Assembly: GCA_036374795.1 (NCBI GenBank)
Contig: DASUTC010000221.1
Location: forward strand, 1-64,000
DNA from: Herpetosiphonaceae bacterium
GTDB taxonomy: Bacteria; Chloroflexota; Chloroflexia; Chloroflexales; Kallotenuaceae
Length of the DNA stretch: 64,000 nt
Reading direction: 5' to 3'
In this document: positions 38,652 through 48,199 of the stretch, one piece after another
How the letters are laid out: each line of letters begins with the position of its first letter
How positions within the stretch are numbered: the first letter of the stretch is position 1
Notes under the pieces: model-generated
The model's input: only the letters and a program-made list of their open reading frames with translations
What the model was told of the DNA's origin: nothing
Databases searched by the model: none
Made by a program: the position numbers and the translations under genes

Positions 38652-39986
38652 ATGAGCTATACCAAAGAACAGATCCTCGACTTGGTGAAAGAGCAGCGGG
38701 TCGACTTTCTCAATCTGCAATTCACCGACATCGTCGGCATCATCAAGAACATCACTATTCCCGTCACACAGATCGAGGATGCGCTCGATCATGGCGTTTG
38801 GTTCGATGGCTCGTCGATCGAAGGCTTTGCGCGTATCGCTGAGAGCGATATGTATCTCCAGCTTGATCTGGATACCTACGCGCTGATCCCCTGGGAGAGC
38901 GAGGCCGATTTCAAAACTGCGCGCTTTATCTGCGATGTATTCACGCCCAACGGCGATCCGTTCCCCGGCGATCCTCGCCGCGCGCTCAAGACGGTGCTGG
39001 CCGAAGCCGCCGACATGGGCTTCCGCTTCAACACCGGCCCTGAGCTGGAATTCTTTCTGTTCAAGCCCGGCCCCGATGGCTCGCTCCAGCCGATCCCGCA
39101 CGATGCCGCGGGCTACTTCGATGTTTCGACCGATTACGCCACGCATATTCGGCGGCAGATGGTCAAGGCGCTGCAAGGCTTTGGCATCGTCGTCGAGGCC
39201 AGCCACCACGAGGTCGCGATCGGCCAGCATGAGATCGACTTTCAGTACGGCGACGCGCTGCGCACCGCCGATAACGCTGTCACCTTCCGCACCACGCTCA
39301 AGGCAATCGCCCAGAAGAACGGCCTGTACGCCACGTTCATGCCCAAGCCGATCGCGGGCATCAACGGCTCCGGCATGCACGTTCACCAGAGCCTGGCCGA
39401 TGTCCGCAGCGGCAAGAATATGTTCTACGGCGAGGGCAAAGAGCGCGGGCTGTCGGATGTTGCGCTGAGCTATATCGCTGGTCTGCTCGAACACGCCCCG
39501 GCGATGTCGGCAGTGCTCGCGCCGCTGGTCAACTCCTACAAGCGGCTGGTTCCCGGCTATGAAGCGCCGGTCTATATCAGCTGGGGCCAGACCAATCGCT
39601 CGGCGCTGGTGCGTGTGCCGCGCATCACCAAAGGCCGCACGCAGGCGACACGCATCGAGCTGCGCTGCCCGGATCCGTCGGCCAATCCGTATCTCGCCTT
39701 TGCCGTGATGCTGAAGGCCGGTCTGGACGGCATCAAGCGCGGCCTGAAGCCGCCGACGGCTGCCGAGGAGGATCTGTACCATATCGATCCGCGTGAGCGG
39801 GCGCTGACCACGCTGCCGGGATCGCTGGGCGATGCGCTGGAGGAGCTACAGCGCGATGAGGTGATCCAGCAGGCGCTCGGCCCGCACATCTACGAGCGCT
39901 TCATAGAGGCCAAGCAGCAGGAGTGGGACGAGTACCGGCTCTATGTCTCGCAGTGGGAGATCGATCGCTACCTGCCGATCTACTAA
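38652..39986 (+). CDS. glnA: Glutamine synthetase type I (alpha subgroup)
   Basis: A 444-aa enzyme making glutamine from glutamate, ammonia and ATP, as a dodecamer in the cytosol. Family motifs: FDGSSIEGFARIAESDMYL, GPELEFFLF (metal Glu), EASHHEVAIGQHEIDFQYGD, KPIAGINGSGMHVHQSL (ATP region), and NRSALVRVPR. The 444-residue length and the absence of the extra loop with the adenylylated Tyr place it in GSI-alpha, which is controlled by feedback and regulators, not by GlnE. ATG 38652 with AAGGTGAG upstream is supported by the conserved N-terminus; the frame is open far upstream but overlaps the preceding gene. A hairpin (38510) upstream and a terminator (40003) downstream bracket a monocistronic unit. 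Confidence 0.96.
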   Translation: MSYTKEQILDLVKEQRVDFLNLQFTDIVGIIKNITIPVTQIEDALDHGVWFDGSSIEGFARIAESDMYLQLDLDTYALIPWESEADFKTARFICDVFTPNGDPFPGDPRRALKTVLAEAADMGFRFNTGPELEFFLFKPGPDGSLQPIPHDAAGYFDVSTDYATHIRRQMVKALQGFGIVVEASHHEVAIGQHEIDFQYGDALRTADNAVTFRTTLKAIAQKNGLYATFMPKPIAGINGSGMHVHQSLADVRSGKNMFYGEGKERGLSDVALSYIAGLLEHAPAMSAVLAPLVNSYKRLVPGYEAPVYISWGQTNRSALVRVPRITKGRTQATRIELRCPDPSANPYLAFAVMLKAGLDGIKRGLKPPTAAEEDLYHIDPRERALTTLPGSLGDALEELQRDEVIQQALGPHIYERFIEAKQQEWDEYRLYVSQWEIDRYLPIY

Positions 39987-40002
39987 TTCGTGTATCGAAC
40001 GC

Positions 40003-40041
40003 GCAGCGCCCGTGGAACGCTCCACGGGCGCTGCTCATTTT
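40003..40041 (+). terminator. Terminator after glnA
   Basis: GCAGCGCCCGTGGA (40003-40016) and its exact complement (40021-40034) form a 14-bp stem with an ACGC loop, then TCATTTTTGG. Also convergent with the kinase gene on the minus strand. Confidence 0.88.
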
Positions 40042-40068
40042 TGGATGGCTGTGAGGCGAGAATCAGGC

Positions 40069-42000
40069 TCAGCGCCAGTCGGCCAGGTGCGAGTCCGAGT
40101 GCGAGGTATCGACCGGCGTGGTCTTGCCTGTCTCCAGGTCGTAGCGCGCAAGCGATAACACGTCGTCGTGCGCCTGATGGAAGAGCAGGTGCTTGCCGTC
40201 TACCGACCAGCGAGGATGTCCTGCTGGCAGCGCGCCGGTATCGAGGATCTCCACCGCTTTGGTTGCCGTATCCAGCAGCGCCAGTCGCTCTACGTTGCGG
40301 AGCTTGTGACCAAACGCGAGATACCGGCCATTGGGCGACCAGTCGGCCCAGAAGGCACCATCACCCTTCTGACCGCATGCCTCGTCGCTCAAGCCGGTGA
40401 GCTGCTCCATGTGCCCGCTATCGACGGTGATGACGAACAGCCGCATACAGCCCGTGCCGCTGCTCAGCGCATGATACGCAATCTGCTTGCCGTCCGGCGA
40501 CCACGTCGGCCCGCCCTCCCAGGTTGTGTCGGCTACGAGCAGCCGCATTGCGCCTGTCTCGACATCGACGAGCGCCAGATCGTGCTGCCGCATCTCGTTG
40601 CCCGGTGTCGCCACCTCAAGCACGATCGTGCTGCCATCCGGCGACCATTCGGGAGCGCGTGCGAACTGGCTGTTCGGCAGAAGCGCACGCAGGCTGCCGC
40701 CATCTGCGTCGACCAGCCAGACCTGCTGATCGCTGCCGCTGGCGGTGCGGGTAAACGCGATCTGCTTGCCATCGGGCGAGATCGACGGGAGGCTCGCGCT
40801 GATGCCGGGCTGAAACGACGTCAGCGGGCGCACCTTTTTATCATACTTGCGGTATAAATTCTCGGCTCCATCGTCGGATCGCACCGAGAAGACGATCAGC
40901 CCTGATTCTTCGTGGCTCAGCGGCGCGGAGACGGCGCTCGTCGCGAAGAGATCGCGCGCGAAGGTGGCGATCTGCGATTGCAGCAGGTACGCGCCTGCGC
41001 CAAGCGAGCCCAGCAGGACCATCAGCAGTAAGATCAGCACAATGCCGCGAGCAGGGCCGCCTGCTCGTGGACGGCTTGGCAGTTGGCGCGGGCTGGGCGA
41101 CCAAAGCTGCTTGCTGGTGATCGGGCCGGTGGTAGCGTGGGGCACAGTGTTTGTCGGCGCGATCCGGGGTACCGGGGCCGTCATCGCCGACATTGGCCGG
41201 GCAATAGCGACATCCAGCGCGCGGCAAAATTCCTCGGCGCTCGGCACGCGGTCGTCGATCTCGTAGGCTGTCGCCCGCGCGATCAACGTTTCTAGCGATT
41301 GCGGAATGGCCGGATTGAGCGAGCGTGCAGGCGGCAGCATAAACGGCGAAGACGTTGGGTTATGTCCAGTTAGCATCTGGTGCAGCAGAATGCCCAGGCT
41401 GTAGATGTCGGAGCGCGGCTCGGTCTGCCCGCCGTACTGCTCCGGCGGCGCGTAGCCCGGCGTGCCGAACTGGGCGGTATCGGCAGCTTTATCGGGCGAG
41501 AAGAGCCGCGCGATGCCAAAGTCGATCAGCTTGAGCTGGCCCTCAGGCGTGACCATCACGTTACCCGGCTTCAGGTCACGAAAGACGACCGGCGGATACT
41601 GGCTGTGGAGGTAGGTGAGCACGGTGCAGAGCTGCCGAGCGTAGTCGAGCGCCTCGGCCTGTGGCAGCGGCCCTGCTACCCGCCGCAGGAGATCGCGGAG
41701 TGTCTCACCCGGCACGTACTCCATGACCAGATACCAGTCGTTATCCTGGTTAAAATAGTCCCAGATAGCGGTAAGACCCGGATGCCGCAAGCGCGCCAGG
41801 GTGAGCGCCTCGCTTTGAAAGAGCTGAGCTGCTTCAGCCGCCTCATCAGGGGGGAGCCGCCGTGTAGAGCAGACTTTGATGGCAACTGGCCGCTGCAAAC
41901 GTTCGTCCGTCGCAAGGTACACAGCACCAAAGCCACCGCTGCCGAGCAGCGTGCCTCTCTGGTATCGTCCTGCAATGAGCGGAGCCGTTTGTGCCACCAT
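40069..42000 (-). CDS. Transmembrane Ser/Thr protein kinase with TolB-like beta-propeller
   Basis: A 643-aa protein. Kinase domain about 12-270: LGSGGFGAVYLA (P loop), VAIKV (Lys), FRDLKPGNVMV (catalytic loop, Phe instead of His), LIDFGIAR (DFG), GYAPPEQYGG. After a Pro-rich juxtamembrane segment there is one membrane helix near 315-335 (VLILLLMVLLGSLGAGAYLL), then an outside domain with at least five WSPDG/SPDGKQIAF blades typical of TolB/WD40-like propellers. The layout fits a PknB-class receptor kinase sensing something outside the cell. Divergent from a second kinase. ATG 42000 is used; AAGGA lies 10 bases upstream and a GTG (42003) is equally possible. Confidence 0.9.
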   Translation of the reverse strand: MVAQTAPLIAGRYQRGTLLGSGGFGAVYLATDERLQRPVAIKVCSTRRLPPDEAAEAAQLFQSEALTLARLRHPGLTAIWDYFNQDNDWYLVMEYVPGETLRDLLRRVAGPLPQAEALDYARQLCTVLTYLHSQYPPVVFRDLKPGNVMVTPEGQLKLIDFGIARLFSPDKAADTAQFGTPGYAPPEQYGGQTEPRSDIYSLGILLHQMLTGHNPTSSPFMLPPARSLNPAIPQSLETLIARATAYEIDDRVPSAEEFCRALDVAIARPMSAMTAPVPRIAPTNTVPHATTGPITSKQLWSPSPRQLPSRPRAGGPARGIVLILLLMVLLGSLGAGAYLLQSQIATFARDLFATSAVSAPLSHEESGLIVFSVRSDDGAENLYRKYDKKVRPLTSFQPGISASLPSISPDGKQIAFTRTASGSDQQVWLVDADGGSLRALLPNSQFARAPEWSPDGSTIVLEVATPGNEMRQHDLALVDVETGAMRLLVADTTWEGGPTWSPDGKQIAYHALSSGTGCMRLFVITVDSGHMEQLTGLSDEACGQKGDGAFWADWSPNGRYLAFGHKLRNVERLALLDTATKAVEILDTGALPAGHPRWSVDGKHLLFHQAHDDVLSLARYDLETGKTTPVDTSHSDSHLADWR

Positions 42001-42397
42001 CACATAATCCTTCGTCGTGTCTGTATTGTACAGTACCAACGCTTATTCTGCTGTCATGCAAAGGGTGTATCTTGATTAAACGATCAAGTTGTGAAGAAAG
42101 TTCCAACGCCGATTAACAGATTGGCGACAAATTCCGCGCTGCGCCTACGTCAGCTATAGAGACGTATGCAACCGGCTTCTCGTCACGCAATAAGGCAACG
42201 TCCGCGTACCAGGTCGGAGCCGTCGGGCGTTGGTCCGGGCGCATGGCGGATAATGGGCTATAAATGTACAATTAAATGCCGATTTTGATTAAAATTTCAC
42301 ATTCGAGGGCTGCTACGATACCTCTCAAGGGCGACGCGGTATGCTATGATTATGGTTACGTAGCAGCAATCCAGGTATGCGCTGTCAGGAGGAATAC
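42001..42397. other. 397-bp divergent control region between the two kinase genes
   Basis: No gene is supported. It contains the inverted repeat CTTGAT-TAAACG-ATCAAG (42070-42087), an A/T-rich segment near 42260-42300, and an extended -10 element TGCTATGAT (42342-42350) that would start the rightward kinase transcript near 42357. Confidence 0.6.
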
Positions 42398-43903
42398 GTG
42401 GTCGATCAACTGCCGGTCGGAACCGTCGTTGCGGGGCAGCAAGGGCAGTACGAAGTTCTCAGCGTCGTAGGGCGGGGCGGTATGGGCGTGGTATACCGCG
42501 CGCGGCGGCTGGCCGACGGCTCGATCTGGGCGCTGAAAGAGCAGCGTCCTGCGGAAGCGCTCAAGCCAGAGGAGCTGATCGAAAGCCGCCAGCTCTTTAC
42601 CCAAGAAGCGCAGATGGTGCTGCGGATCAATCACCCGAATGCCGTGCGTGCCCTTGAGCTATTCGAGTGGCAGGGCCGACAATACCTGGTGATGGAGTTT
42701 GTCAACGGCGAGACACTTGAGAAACGGCTGCGTGAGGCGAATGCACCCGCGTTCGAGCAAGATGCGCTGCGCTGGACGATCCAGATGGCGCGTGTGCTGA
42801 GCTACTTGCACAATCAGCAGCCGCCGATCATCTACCGCGATCTCAAGCCGGCGAACGTTATTCTGACGCCCGAAGGCGCAATCAAATTTATCGACTTCGG
42901 CGTGGCGCGCACTCACAAACACGGCAAGTCGAAAGATACCGTGGCGATTGGGACGTTTGGCTACGCGCCGCCCGAACAGTACGGCAAAGGCCAGACCGAC
43001 GCGCGCTCCGATATTTATACGTTGGGCGCGACGCTCTACCATCTGCTGACGAATCTGCCGCCGCGTCCGCTGTACACGCCCAAGCCTGGCGAGATCCAGG
43101 CGATCAATCCGCCGGTACAGTCGCGGACGGAGCAAATTGTGATCCGTGCTATGCAGCAGGATCGCGAGAAGCGCTTCGCCTCGGCCACGGAGATGGAGCA
43201 GGCAATGCAGGCATGTCTTGCTCAGCCGCTCCCCGACCTTGGCGCGCAGCCAGCACCGGTCGAGCTGGATGCCACGCAGCGGACCTCCGCGCCGGTCGTA
43301 CCACAGCGCGCGCGGGCGCAGCCGGTCGCGGCGCTTGGCCCAACGGTGCGACAGCCCGATCCGCAGCCGGTGACGATCCTGCCGCATGGCGCGGACAGCC
43401 AGGCCCGTTTTTGCGCCAACTGCGGGCGCGCCAACAAGCCCAGCGCTCGTTTCTGCGCTGCGTGCGGCACGCCGCTGCCACAAGCCGCGCCCGCGCCCGT
43501 GATCAGCACGCCAGCGGTCACGCCAGGGGTGCAGCCGGTACGATCGACGACGCCGGCCCCATTCTCCACAGCGCCGACGCTGCCGCCCGCCCGGTTCGTC
43601 GTGACGACGCCGCGCGGTAATTGGGATTTTCCCCTGTCGGCGCTGCCCTGCCGGATTGGTCGGCGCGACCCGTCGCAGAATCACTACCCTGAGCTTGATC
43701 TGGCCGACTACGATCGAGGACATGCCTCGCGGCGGCACGCCGTGGTCGAGCGACGCGGCGATCAGTATGTGCTGACCGATGTGGGTAGCGTTAACGGCAC
43801 GATCCTCAACGGCATGCCGCTGCCGCCGCATCGCCCGCACCCGCTGCGCGAGGACGATCATATCAAGATCGGCGATGTCGAGCTGCGCTTCGAGTGGATC
43901 TAG
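42398..43903 (+). CDS. Cytosolic Ser/Thr kinase with zinc ribbon and FHA domain
   Basis: A 501-aa protein without a membrane helix. Kinase domain about 15-285: VGRGGMGVVYRAR, WALKEQ (Lys), IIYRDLKPANVIL (Tyr replaces His of HRD), FIDFGVAR, GYAPPEQYG. A linker leads to a double C-x-x-C zinc ribbon (FCANCGRANKPSARFCAACG) at about 340-360, a Pro-rich segment, and a C-terminal FHA domain from about 405 (CRIGRRDPSQNHYPELDLAD, then HASRRHAVVERRGDQYVLTD and SVNGTILNG). FHA domains bind phosphothreonine, so it may dock its own autophosphorylated form or a phosphorylated partner. GTG 42398 has AGGAGG five bases upstream. Confidence 0.92.
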   Translation: MVDQLPVGTVVAGQQGQYEVLSVVGRGGMGVVYRARRLADGSIWALKEQRPAEALKPEELIESRQLFTQEAQMVLRINHPNAVRALELFEWQGRQYLVMEFVNGETLEKRLREANAPAFEQDALRWTIQMARVLSYLHNQQPPIIYRDLKPANVILTPEGAIKFIDFGVARTHKHGKSKDTVAIGTFGYAPPEQYGKGQTDARSDIYTLGATLYHLLTNLPPRPLYTPKPGEIQAINPPVQSRTEQIVIRAMQQDREKRFASATEMEQAMQACLAQPLPDLGAQPAPVELDATQRTSAPVVPQRARAQPVAALGPTVRQPDPQPVTILPHGADSQARFCANCGRANKPSARFCAACGTPLPQAAPAPVISTPAVTPGVQPVRSTTPAPFSTAPTLPPARFVVTTPRGNWDFPLSALPCRIGRRDPSQNHYPELDLADYDRGHASRRHAVVERRGDQYVLTDVGSVNGTILNGMPLPPHRPHPLREDDHIKIGDVELRFEWI

Positions 43904-44145
43904 CCGCCGCGTTTCAAGTTTCAAGTTTCAAGTTTCAAGTTTCAAGTTCCAAGTTTCGAGTTTCCGGTTCCAAGTTTTGAGTTCAAGATTGGTTCTTGGC
44001 AAGGCCCTCACCCCGCTTCGCTACGCTCAGCACCCCTCTCCCGCTGCGGCAGGCGAGGGGGAGACGTAGAGCTTGGCTCTCCCTTTGTTCTTTGTTCCGG
44101 GTGCTCATGCCCAGAGGGCACCCGCGTCTTTGTTCTCTCGTTCCC
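43904..44145. repeat. Tandem TTTCAAG repeats plus two dispersed intergenic repeats
   Basis: Positions 43913-43952 carry about six tandem copies of a 7-mer (TTTCAAG), decaying rightwards into CCAAGTTTCGAG units. Then GGCCCTCACCCCGCTTCGC, ACCCCTCTCCC and GGCGAGGGGGAG (44003-44066; reverse copy at 38437), and CGGGTGC, TCATGCCCAGAG, GCACCCGCG (44098-44128), the hairpin also at 14171 and 2351. TTTGTTCTTTGTTCC tracts join them. Confidence 0.85.
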
Positions 44146-45276
44146 CTAGATCGCGCGCTCGCCGATGTCTGCCAGGATCGTCTCGACGATTTCCAGAGCC
44201 GCACGCGGGCGCGCGACGCGACGCGCGCTATCGCCCATCGCCGCCAGCCGCCGCGGATCGGCCAGCAGCTCCATGACCGCGAATGGAACGTGCTGCGGCA
44301 GCCGGATGCTGAGCGCGGCTCCCACGCCCGCCAGATAATCGGCGTTGCTCTCCTCCTGGCCGGGGATCGGATCGATGATGATCATGGGCCGACCGCGCGC
44401 CAGCACCTCCGAGACGGTAAGACCGCCCGCTTTCGTCACCACCACATCGGAGGCGACCACGAGATCATCGACGTAGTTAATAAAGCCCAGCTTATGCAGC
44501 TCCGTCTGCGGAGTGCTCTCCAGGTCGCTTAGCTCGCTGAGCAGCGAGCGGCTGCGGCCCGCGACCACCAGGAGTGTGCCGTTGAGGCCCTGTTGCAGCA
44601 GCCCCTCGACGATCACCCGAACGCGGCCTGGCTCGAGGCCGCCGCCGAAGATCGTAATCAGCGGCTTGTCGAGCGCGTAGCCGTGCGCCTGCCGTGTCTC
44701 AGGGCTGGTTTTCGGCGCGCTGATACGTGGATCGACCGGAATGCCGTTGATCTGGATCGCGCCTGCGGGAACGCCGCGCTCGATCAACTGCTGGCGTGTT
44801 TCCTCGGTGGCGACGAAATAGCGATCGACATCGCGGTAAGCCCAAAAGGCATGCGCGGCGTAGTCGGTGACGACGCAGTAGAGCGGCTGTGTCAGACGCG
44901 CGCGGCCTTTGCGCAGCGCCAGCACCTCGACGGGCAGGAAATGCGTACAGACAACCACGCGCGGCGCGTACTCGCGCAGGAGCTTGCGCAAACCCCAGGC
45001 CCAGATCGAGTCGACCAGCGTGCGCATCTCGGTTGCCAGCCGGAAGAAATCGCGGTCGGTCTGCTCGTAGACGTAGCCCCACAGCGCGGGCAGCTTATCG
45101 GTCAGGCGCAGATACGAGTGCGCGTATGCCTCGCGAAACAGCGGATTGGTGTAGTCGAGCACATCTTCAACGCGCACCTGGCCCGGCGAGCGACGGGCAA
45201 AGGCATCGGCGAGGGCATCCGCCGCCCGCTTGTGTCCAGCACCAACTGAGGCATGAAGGATCAATACACGCGCCAT
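44146..45276 (-). CDS. MGDG synthase/UgtP-like glycolipid glycosyltransferase (GT28)
   Basis: A 376-aa GT-B glycosyltransferase. The N-terminal 160 residues match the MGDG-synthase acceptor domain (LILHASVGAGHKRAADALAD at the start, then VLDYTNPLFREAYAHSYLRL), and the C-terminal half has the GT28 donor region with FGGGLEPGRV, AGRSRSLL, SDVVVTKAGGLTVSEVLARG and PIPGQEESNADYLAG. Such enzymes add galactose or glucose from UDP-sugar to diacylglycerol at the inner face of the membrane; which sugar cannot be told. ATG 45276 has GAGGAG upstream. Divergent from mltG. Confidence 0.88.
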   Translation of the reverse strand: MARVLILHASVGAGHKRAADALADAFARRSPGQVRVEDVLDYTNPLFREAYAHSYLRLTDKLPALWGYVYEQTDRDFFRLATEMRTLVDSIWAWGLRKLLREYAPRVVVCTHFLPVEVLALRKGRARLTQPLYCVVTDYAAHAFWAYRDVDRYFVATEETRQQLIERGVPAGAIQINGIPVDPRISAPKTSPETRQAHGYALDKPLITIFGGGLEPGRVRVIVEGLLQQGLNGTLLVVAGRSRSLLSELSDLESTPQTELHKLGFINYVDDLVVASDVVVTKAGGLTVSEVLARGRPMIIIDPIPGQEESNADYLAGVGAALSIRLPQHVPFAVMELLADPRRLAAMGDSARRVARPRAALEIVETILADIGERAI

Positions 45277-45408
45277 GTCAGCTCCTCAAGCAAAGGCTTC
45301 AATGTTGATAACGGCGTGTTCTGGACGACGAGTGACCTGATCGCTCGTCTGACCGTGCAACGGCCTCAGTGTACCATGTCGCGGCGGGTTGCTCCGCCCA
45401 TGCTACGC

Positions 45409-45417
45409 TGCTATAAT
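45409..45417 (+). promoter_or_regulatory. Extended -10 promoter of mltG
   Basis: TGCTATAAT, with a predicted start near 45424, 18 nt before the TTG start codon. Confidence 0.65.
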
Positions 45418-45441
45418 GCCGCCGTTTCATGGAGGCAGCCT

Positions 45442-46557
45442 TTGAATCGATTATTCCGCGCATTAATGTTCCTGGTGATCATCGGCGGCGTGCTCGTCGG
45501 TGCGACCAGCGAGCTGATTAGAAATGAGCTTTCCCGCACCGTGGATGCCAACAGCGAAGAGGCGGTCGAGTTTACGATCGAGTCTGGGCAGGCGATGTCG
45601 GAGATTGCGGCCAACCTCAAGGAGCGGGACCTGATCCGCCAGCCGCTCCTGTTCCGGCTGCTCGTCTCGCAGCGGGACGCAGCCGACAAGCTTCAGGCTG
45701 GCACCTACCAGCTCAGCAAGAGCATGACGATGGCCCAGATCATCTCGGCGCTGCAAACCGCTCCATCCACCGAGGAGAAGCAGTTTACGGTCATCCCCGG
45801 CGTGCGGATGGAGGAGGTCGCGGAGGCACTGGCGAAGGATGGCATCGTGCCCAGCGCCGAGGAGTTCCTCGCGGTTGCCCGCGATGCCGCGCCCTTCAAA
45901 GAGACACACTCGCGGCTGTCATCGATCCCCGAAGGCCAGGGACTTGAGGGCTACCTCTTCCCCGATACCTACCGCATCGAAGCCACAGCGACGATCAGCG
46001 AGGTCATCGAAAAGATGCTGACCGATGGCTTCGATGCGAAGTTTGAGGCATTCGAGACGCAGATCATTGCCGAAGGGCCGTCCGGCGCTCCGAGCGTCCA
46101 CGAGATCGTGACGATGGCCTCGATCGTGCAGCGCGAGGCCGCCAACGACAGCGAGATGCCGCATCTGGCGTATATCTTCTGGAACCGGCTCAAGCCCGCA
46201 AACGCGGGCGAGGTCAACGGTCGCTTGCAGGCCGATCCGACGCTGCAATATGCGCTCGGCAAAGAGGGCGACTGGTGGCCCAAGCTCGATCAACTGCCGA
46301 TCGAAGAGATCAATAACAATCCCAGCCCGTACAACACACGCAGCGTGCAGGGTCTACCCCCAGGGCCGATCGCCAATCCCGGCGAAACGGCGCTGCGCTC
46401 GGCTGCGCGGCCCGGCGAACTACGACCGGACGGCGTGGAGGGCAAGGAAGATCTGTACTTTGTCGCCAAGTGTGGCGAGAAGGCGCATAACTTCGCGGCG
46501 AACCTGGAAGAGTTTCAGAAGCTAGAGCAAGAGTACCTCAACTGTCCCAGCGAGTAA
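45442..46557 (+). CDS. mltG: Endolytic peptidoglycan transglycosylase MltG (YceG)
   Basis: A 371-aa membrane-anchored lytic transglycosylase that cleaves nascent glycan strands and may end their growth. One N-terminal helix (FLVIIGGVLVGATSEL) is followed by a LysM-like region and the YceG catalytic domain: IVTMASIVQREAANDSEMPH holds the catalytic Glu, then FWNRLK, LQADPTLQYALG, and YNTRSVQGLPPGPIANPGE. A TTG at 45442 is the start: GGAGG lies at 45431-45435 with a 6-bp spacer, and the membrane helix follows directly; no ATG or GTG fits. It is the first gene of a likely mltG-aroE-peptidase unit with a hairpin between the first two. Confidence 0.92.
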   Translation: MNRLFRALMFLVIIGGVLVGATSELIRNELSRTVDANSEEAVEFTIESGQAMSEIAANLKERDLIRQPLLFRLLVSQRDAADKLQAGTYQLSKSMTMAQIISALQTAPSTEEKQFTVIPGVRMEEVAEALAKDGIVPSAEEFLAVARDAAPFKETHSRLSSIPEGQGLEGYLFPDTYRIEATATISEVIEKMLTDGFDAKFEAFETQIIAEGPSGAPSVHEIVTMASIVQREAANDSEMPHLAYIFWNRLKPANAGEVNGRLQADPTLQYALGKEGDWWPKLDQLPIEEINNNPSPYNTRSVQGLPPGPIANPGETALRSAARPGELRPDGVEGKEDLYFVAKCGEKAHNFAANLEEFQKLEQEYLNCPSE

Positions 46558-46573
46558 GGGTTGCTGAGGGCTA

Positions 46574-46607
46574 AGACGACAGCGGTAGAATAGTGCCGTT
46601 GTCGTCT
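46574..46607. terminator. Hairpin between mltG and aroE
   Basis: AGACGACAGCGG pairs with CCGTTGTCGTCT (12 bp, one G-T pair) around TAGAATAGTG. GTTC follows instead of a T run, so termination may be partial. Confidence 0.55.
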
Positions 46608-46630
46608 GTTCATTAACAGGCAGGTTTGGG

Positions 46631-47476
46631 ATGATCGCTTCTGCTGGTTTGATCGGCGATCCCGTCGGGCACAGCGTATCGCCTGCGCTCCACAACGCCG
46701 CATTTTCGTATCATGGCCTGCCCGATCGGTACGTGCTGTGGCACACACCAGCCGCAGAGCTGGCGCAGCGCGTGGAGGCGCTACGCCAGCCGGGCATGCG
46801 CGGCGCGAACGTCACGCTGCCGCATAAGACCGCCGTGCTGCCGCTGCTCGACGTGATCGATCCGGTCGCGGAGGCGGTAGGAGCAGTTAATACGCTGGTA
46901 CACGGCCCCGACGATCGGATCTATGGCTCGAACACGGACGTGCCAGGCTTTCTGCGTGCGCTCCGGGTGGTAGACTTTCAGCCAGCCGGACGAGCCGTGG
47001 TGGTGCTGGGCGCGGGCGGCGCGGCGCGGGCAGTGATCTATGGGCTGCTGCACGCCGGTATCCACGCGCTGACGATTGTGAATCGCACCGTGGAGCGCGC
47101 GGAGACGCTGCTGGCGGATGGCCTGGCGACGATCGACGACGATCCGCATCTGCTGGCGCTGGCACCGGACGATCCCGAGCTGGGCCGGGTGATTGGCGAG
47201 GCAGACGCGCTGATCAACGCCACATCGGTTGGACTGGACGGTCGATCGCTACCGATCGCGGAGGAATTAATCACGCCAGATCTGCTGGTGGTGGATCTGA
47301 TCTACCACCATACGCCGCTGTTGCAGGCGGCGGCTCAGCGCGGCGCGCACACACAGAACGGAGTTGAGATGCTGGTGCAGCAGGGCGCGCTGTCGTTCGA
47401 GGCATGGACCGGCTTAGCCGCGCCGGTGGACGTGATGCGCGCGGCTGTACTACAGGCATTAAAGGAACGAACGTGA
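46631..47476 (+). CDS. aroE: Shikimate dehydrogenase
   Basis: A 281-aa NADP-dependent enzyme of the shikimate pathway (3-dehydroshikimate to shikimate). Conserved parts: [37 protein letters not shown] (catalytic Lys), [16 protein letters not shown] (catalytic Asp), [15 protein letters not shown] (NADP loop), [11 protein letters not shown] (NADP Arg), and [10 protein letters not shown]. Length and motifs are complete. ATG 46631 begins the conserved region. The stop overlaps the start of the next gene by 4 bp (GTGA), so the two are translationally coupled. Confidence 0.95.
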   Translation: MIASAGLIGDPVGHSVSPALHNAAFSYHGLPDRYVLWHTPAAELAQRVEALRQPGMRGANVTLPHKTAVLPLLDVIDPVAEAVGAVNTLVHGPDDRIYGSNTDVPGFLRALRVVDFQPAGRAVVVLGAGGAARAVIYGLLHAGIHALTIVNRTVERAETLLADGLATIDDDPHLLALAPDDPELGRVIGEADALINATSVGLDGRSLPIAEELITPDLLVVDLIYHHTPLLQAAAQRGAHTQNGVEMLVQQGALSFEAWTGLAAPVDVMRAAVLQALKERT

Positions 47477-48162
47477 TTGCTCTTATAGCTCTGCTCGGCC
47501 TGGCACTTGGCACGCTGCTGAACCTGATCATCGAGCGGCAACTACGCGAGCCAGAGACGGCTGCCGCGTCTCGGCCCCGCACAGCACAGCGGTGGATACC
47601 TGTGGTCGGGGCGCTCACGCAGCGCGCCTGGCTGGCGCTGGCGGTCGAGGTGCTGACGGCGGTGATGGCGGTCGCGCTGTGGCAGCGCTACGGCTGGTCG
47701 CTGCGCTTCGGCCTCTTGCTGGCGGCGACGCTGGTGCTGCTGGATACCGCCGCGATCGACTGGCAGGTCAAGCTGATCGATACGCTGATCATGGTCGTCG
47801 CGACAATAGCCGGAGTCGCGCTCGGCCAGTGGATCATCGGAAGCTGGCTGCTCTCGCTGCTGGGCGCGCTGGTAGCGGGCTTTGTCTTCCTGCTGTTCTT
47901 TGTGATCGCGCGGATACTGTATCCCAGCCAGAAAGCGCCGTTCGGCCTGGGCGATGTGTATCTGGGCATGTTTATCGGCGCGCTGCTGGGGCTGGCGCAT
48001 GTCGGCGGCGCGCTGCTCTACGGGATGATCATGGCTGGCCTGGCATCGGTGGGGCTGATCGTCGTGCTGGGCTACCAGCGCGCGCGGCATGTCCCGATCT
48101 CATACGGCTCGTTTCTATGCCTGGGCGTGCTGATGTATCTGGTGCTCTGGCGGCTCCCCTGA
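47473..48162 (+). CDS. A24 family (prepilin-type) peptidase, membrane
   Basis: A 229-aa membrane protein with about 6 helices and the A24 aspartic peptidase signature [17 protein letters not shown] near residue 155; the first catalytic Asp is probably in LDTAAIDWQ. It lacks the N-terminal zinc/methyltransferase domain of full-length PilD, so it may cut but not methylate pilin-like signal peptides. There are no pilin genes in the window. GTG 47473 overlaps the aroE stop; AAGGAACG lies before it. Ends at a hairpin before the convergent thyX gene. Confidence 0.82.
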   Translation: MIALIALLGLALGTLLNLIIERQLREPETAAASRPRTAQRWIPVVGALTQRAWLALAVEVLTAVMAVALWQRYGWSLRFGLLLAATLVLLDTAAIDWQVKLIDTLIMVVATIAGVALGQWIIGSWLLSLLGALVAGFVFLLFFVIARILYPSQKAPFGLGDVYLGMFIGALLGLAHVGGALLYGMIMAGLASVGLIVVLGYQRARHVPISYGSFLCLGVLMYLVLWRLP

Positions 48163-48170
48163 GATCTTGC

Positions 48171-48199
48171 TGAGCAGCGGTGAGATCCGCCGCTGCTCA
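48171..48199. terminator. Bidirectional hairpin between the A24 peptidase and thyX
   Basis: GAGCAGCGG and CCGCTGCTC form a perfect 9-bp stem, overlapping the thyX stop codon on the minus strand. Confidence 0.6.
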
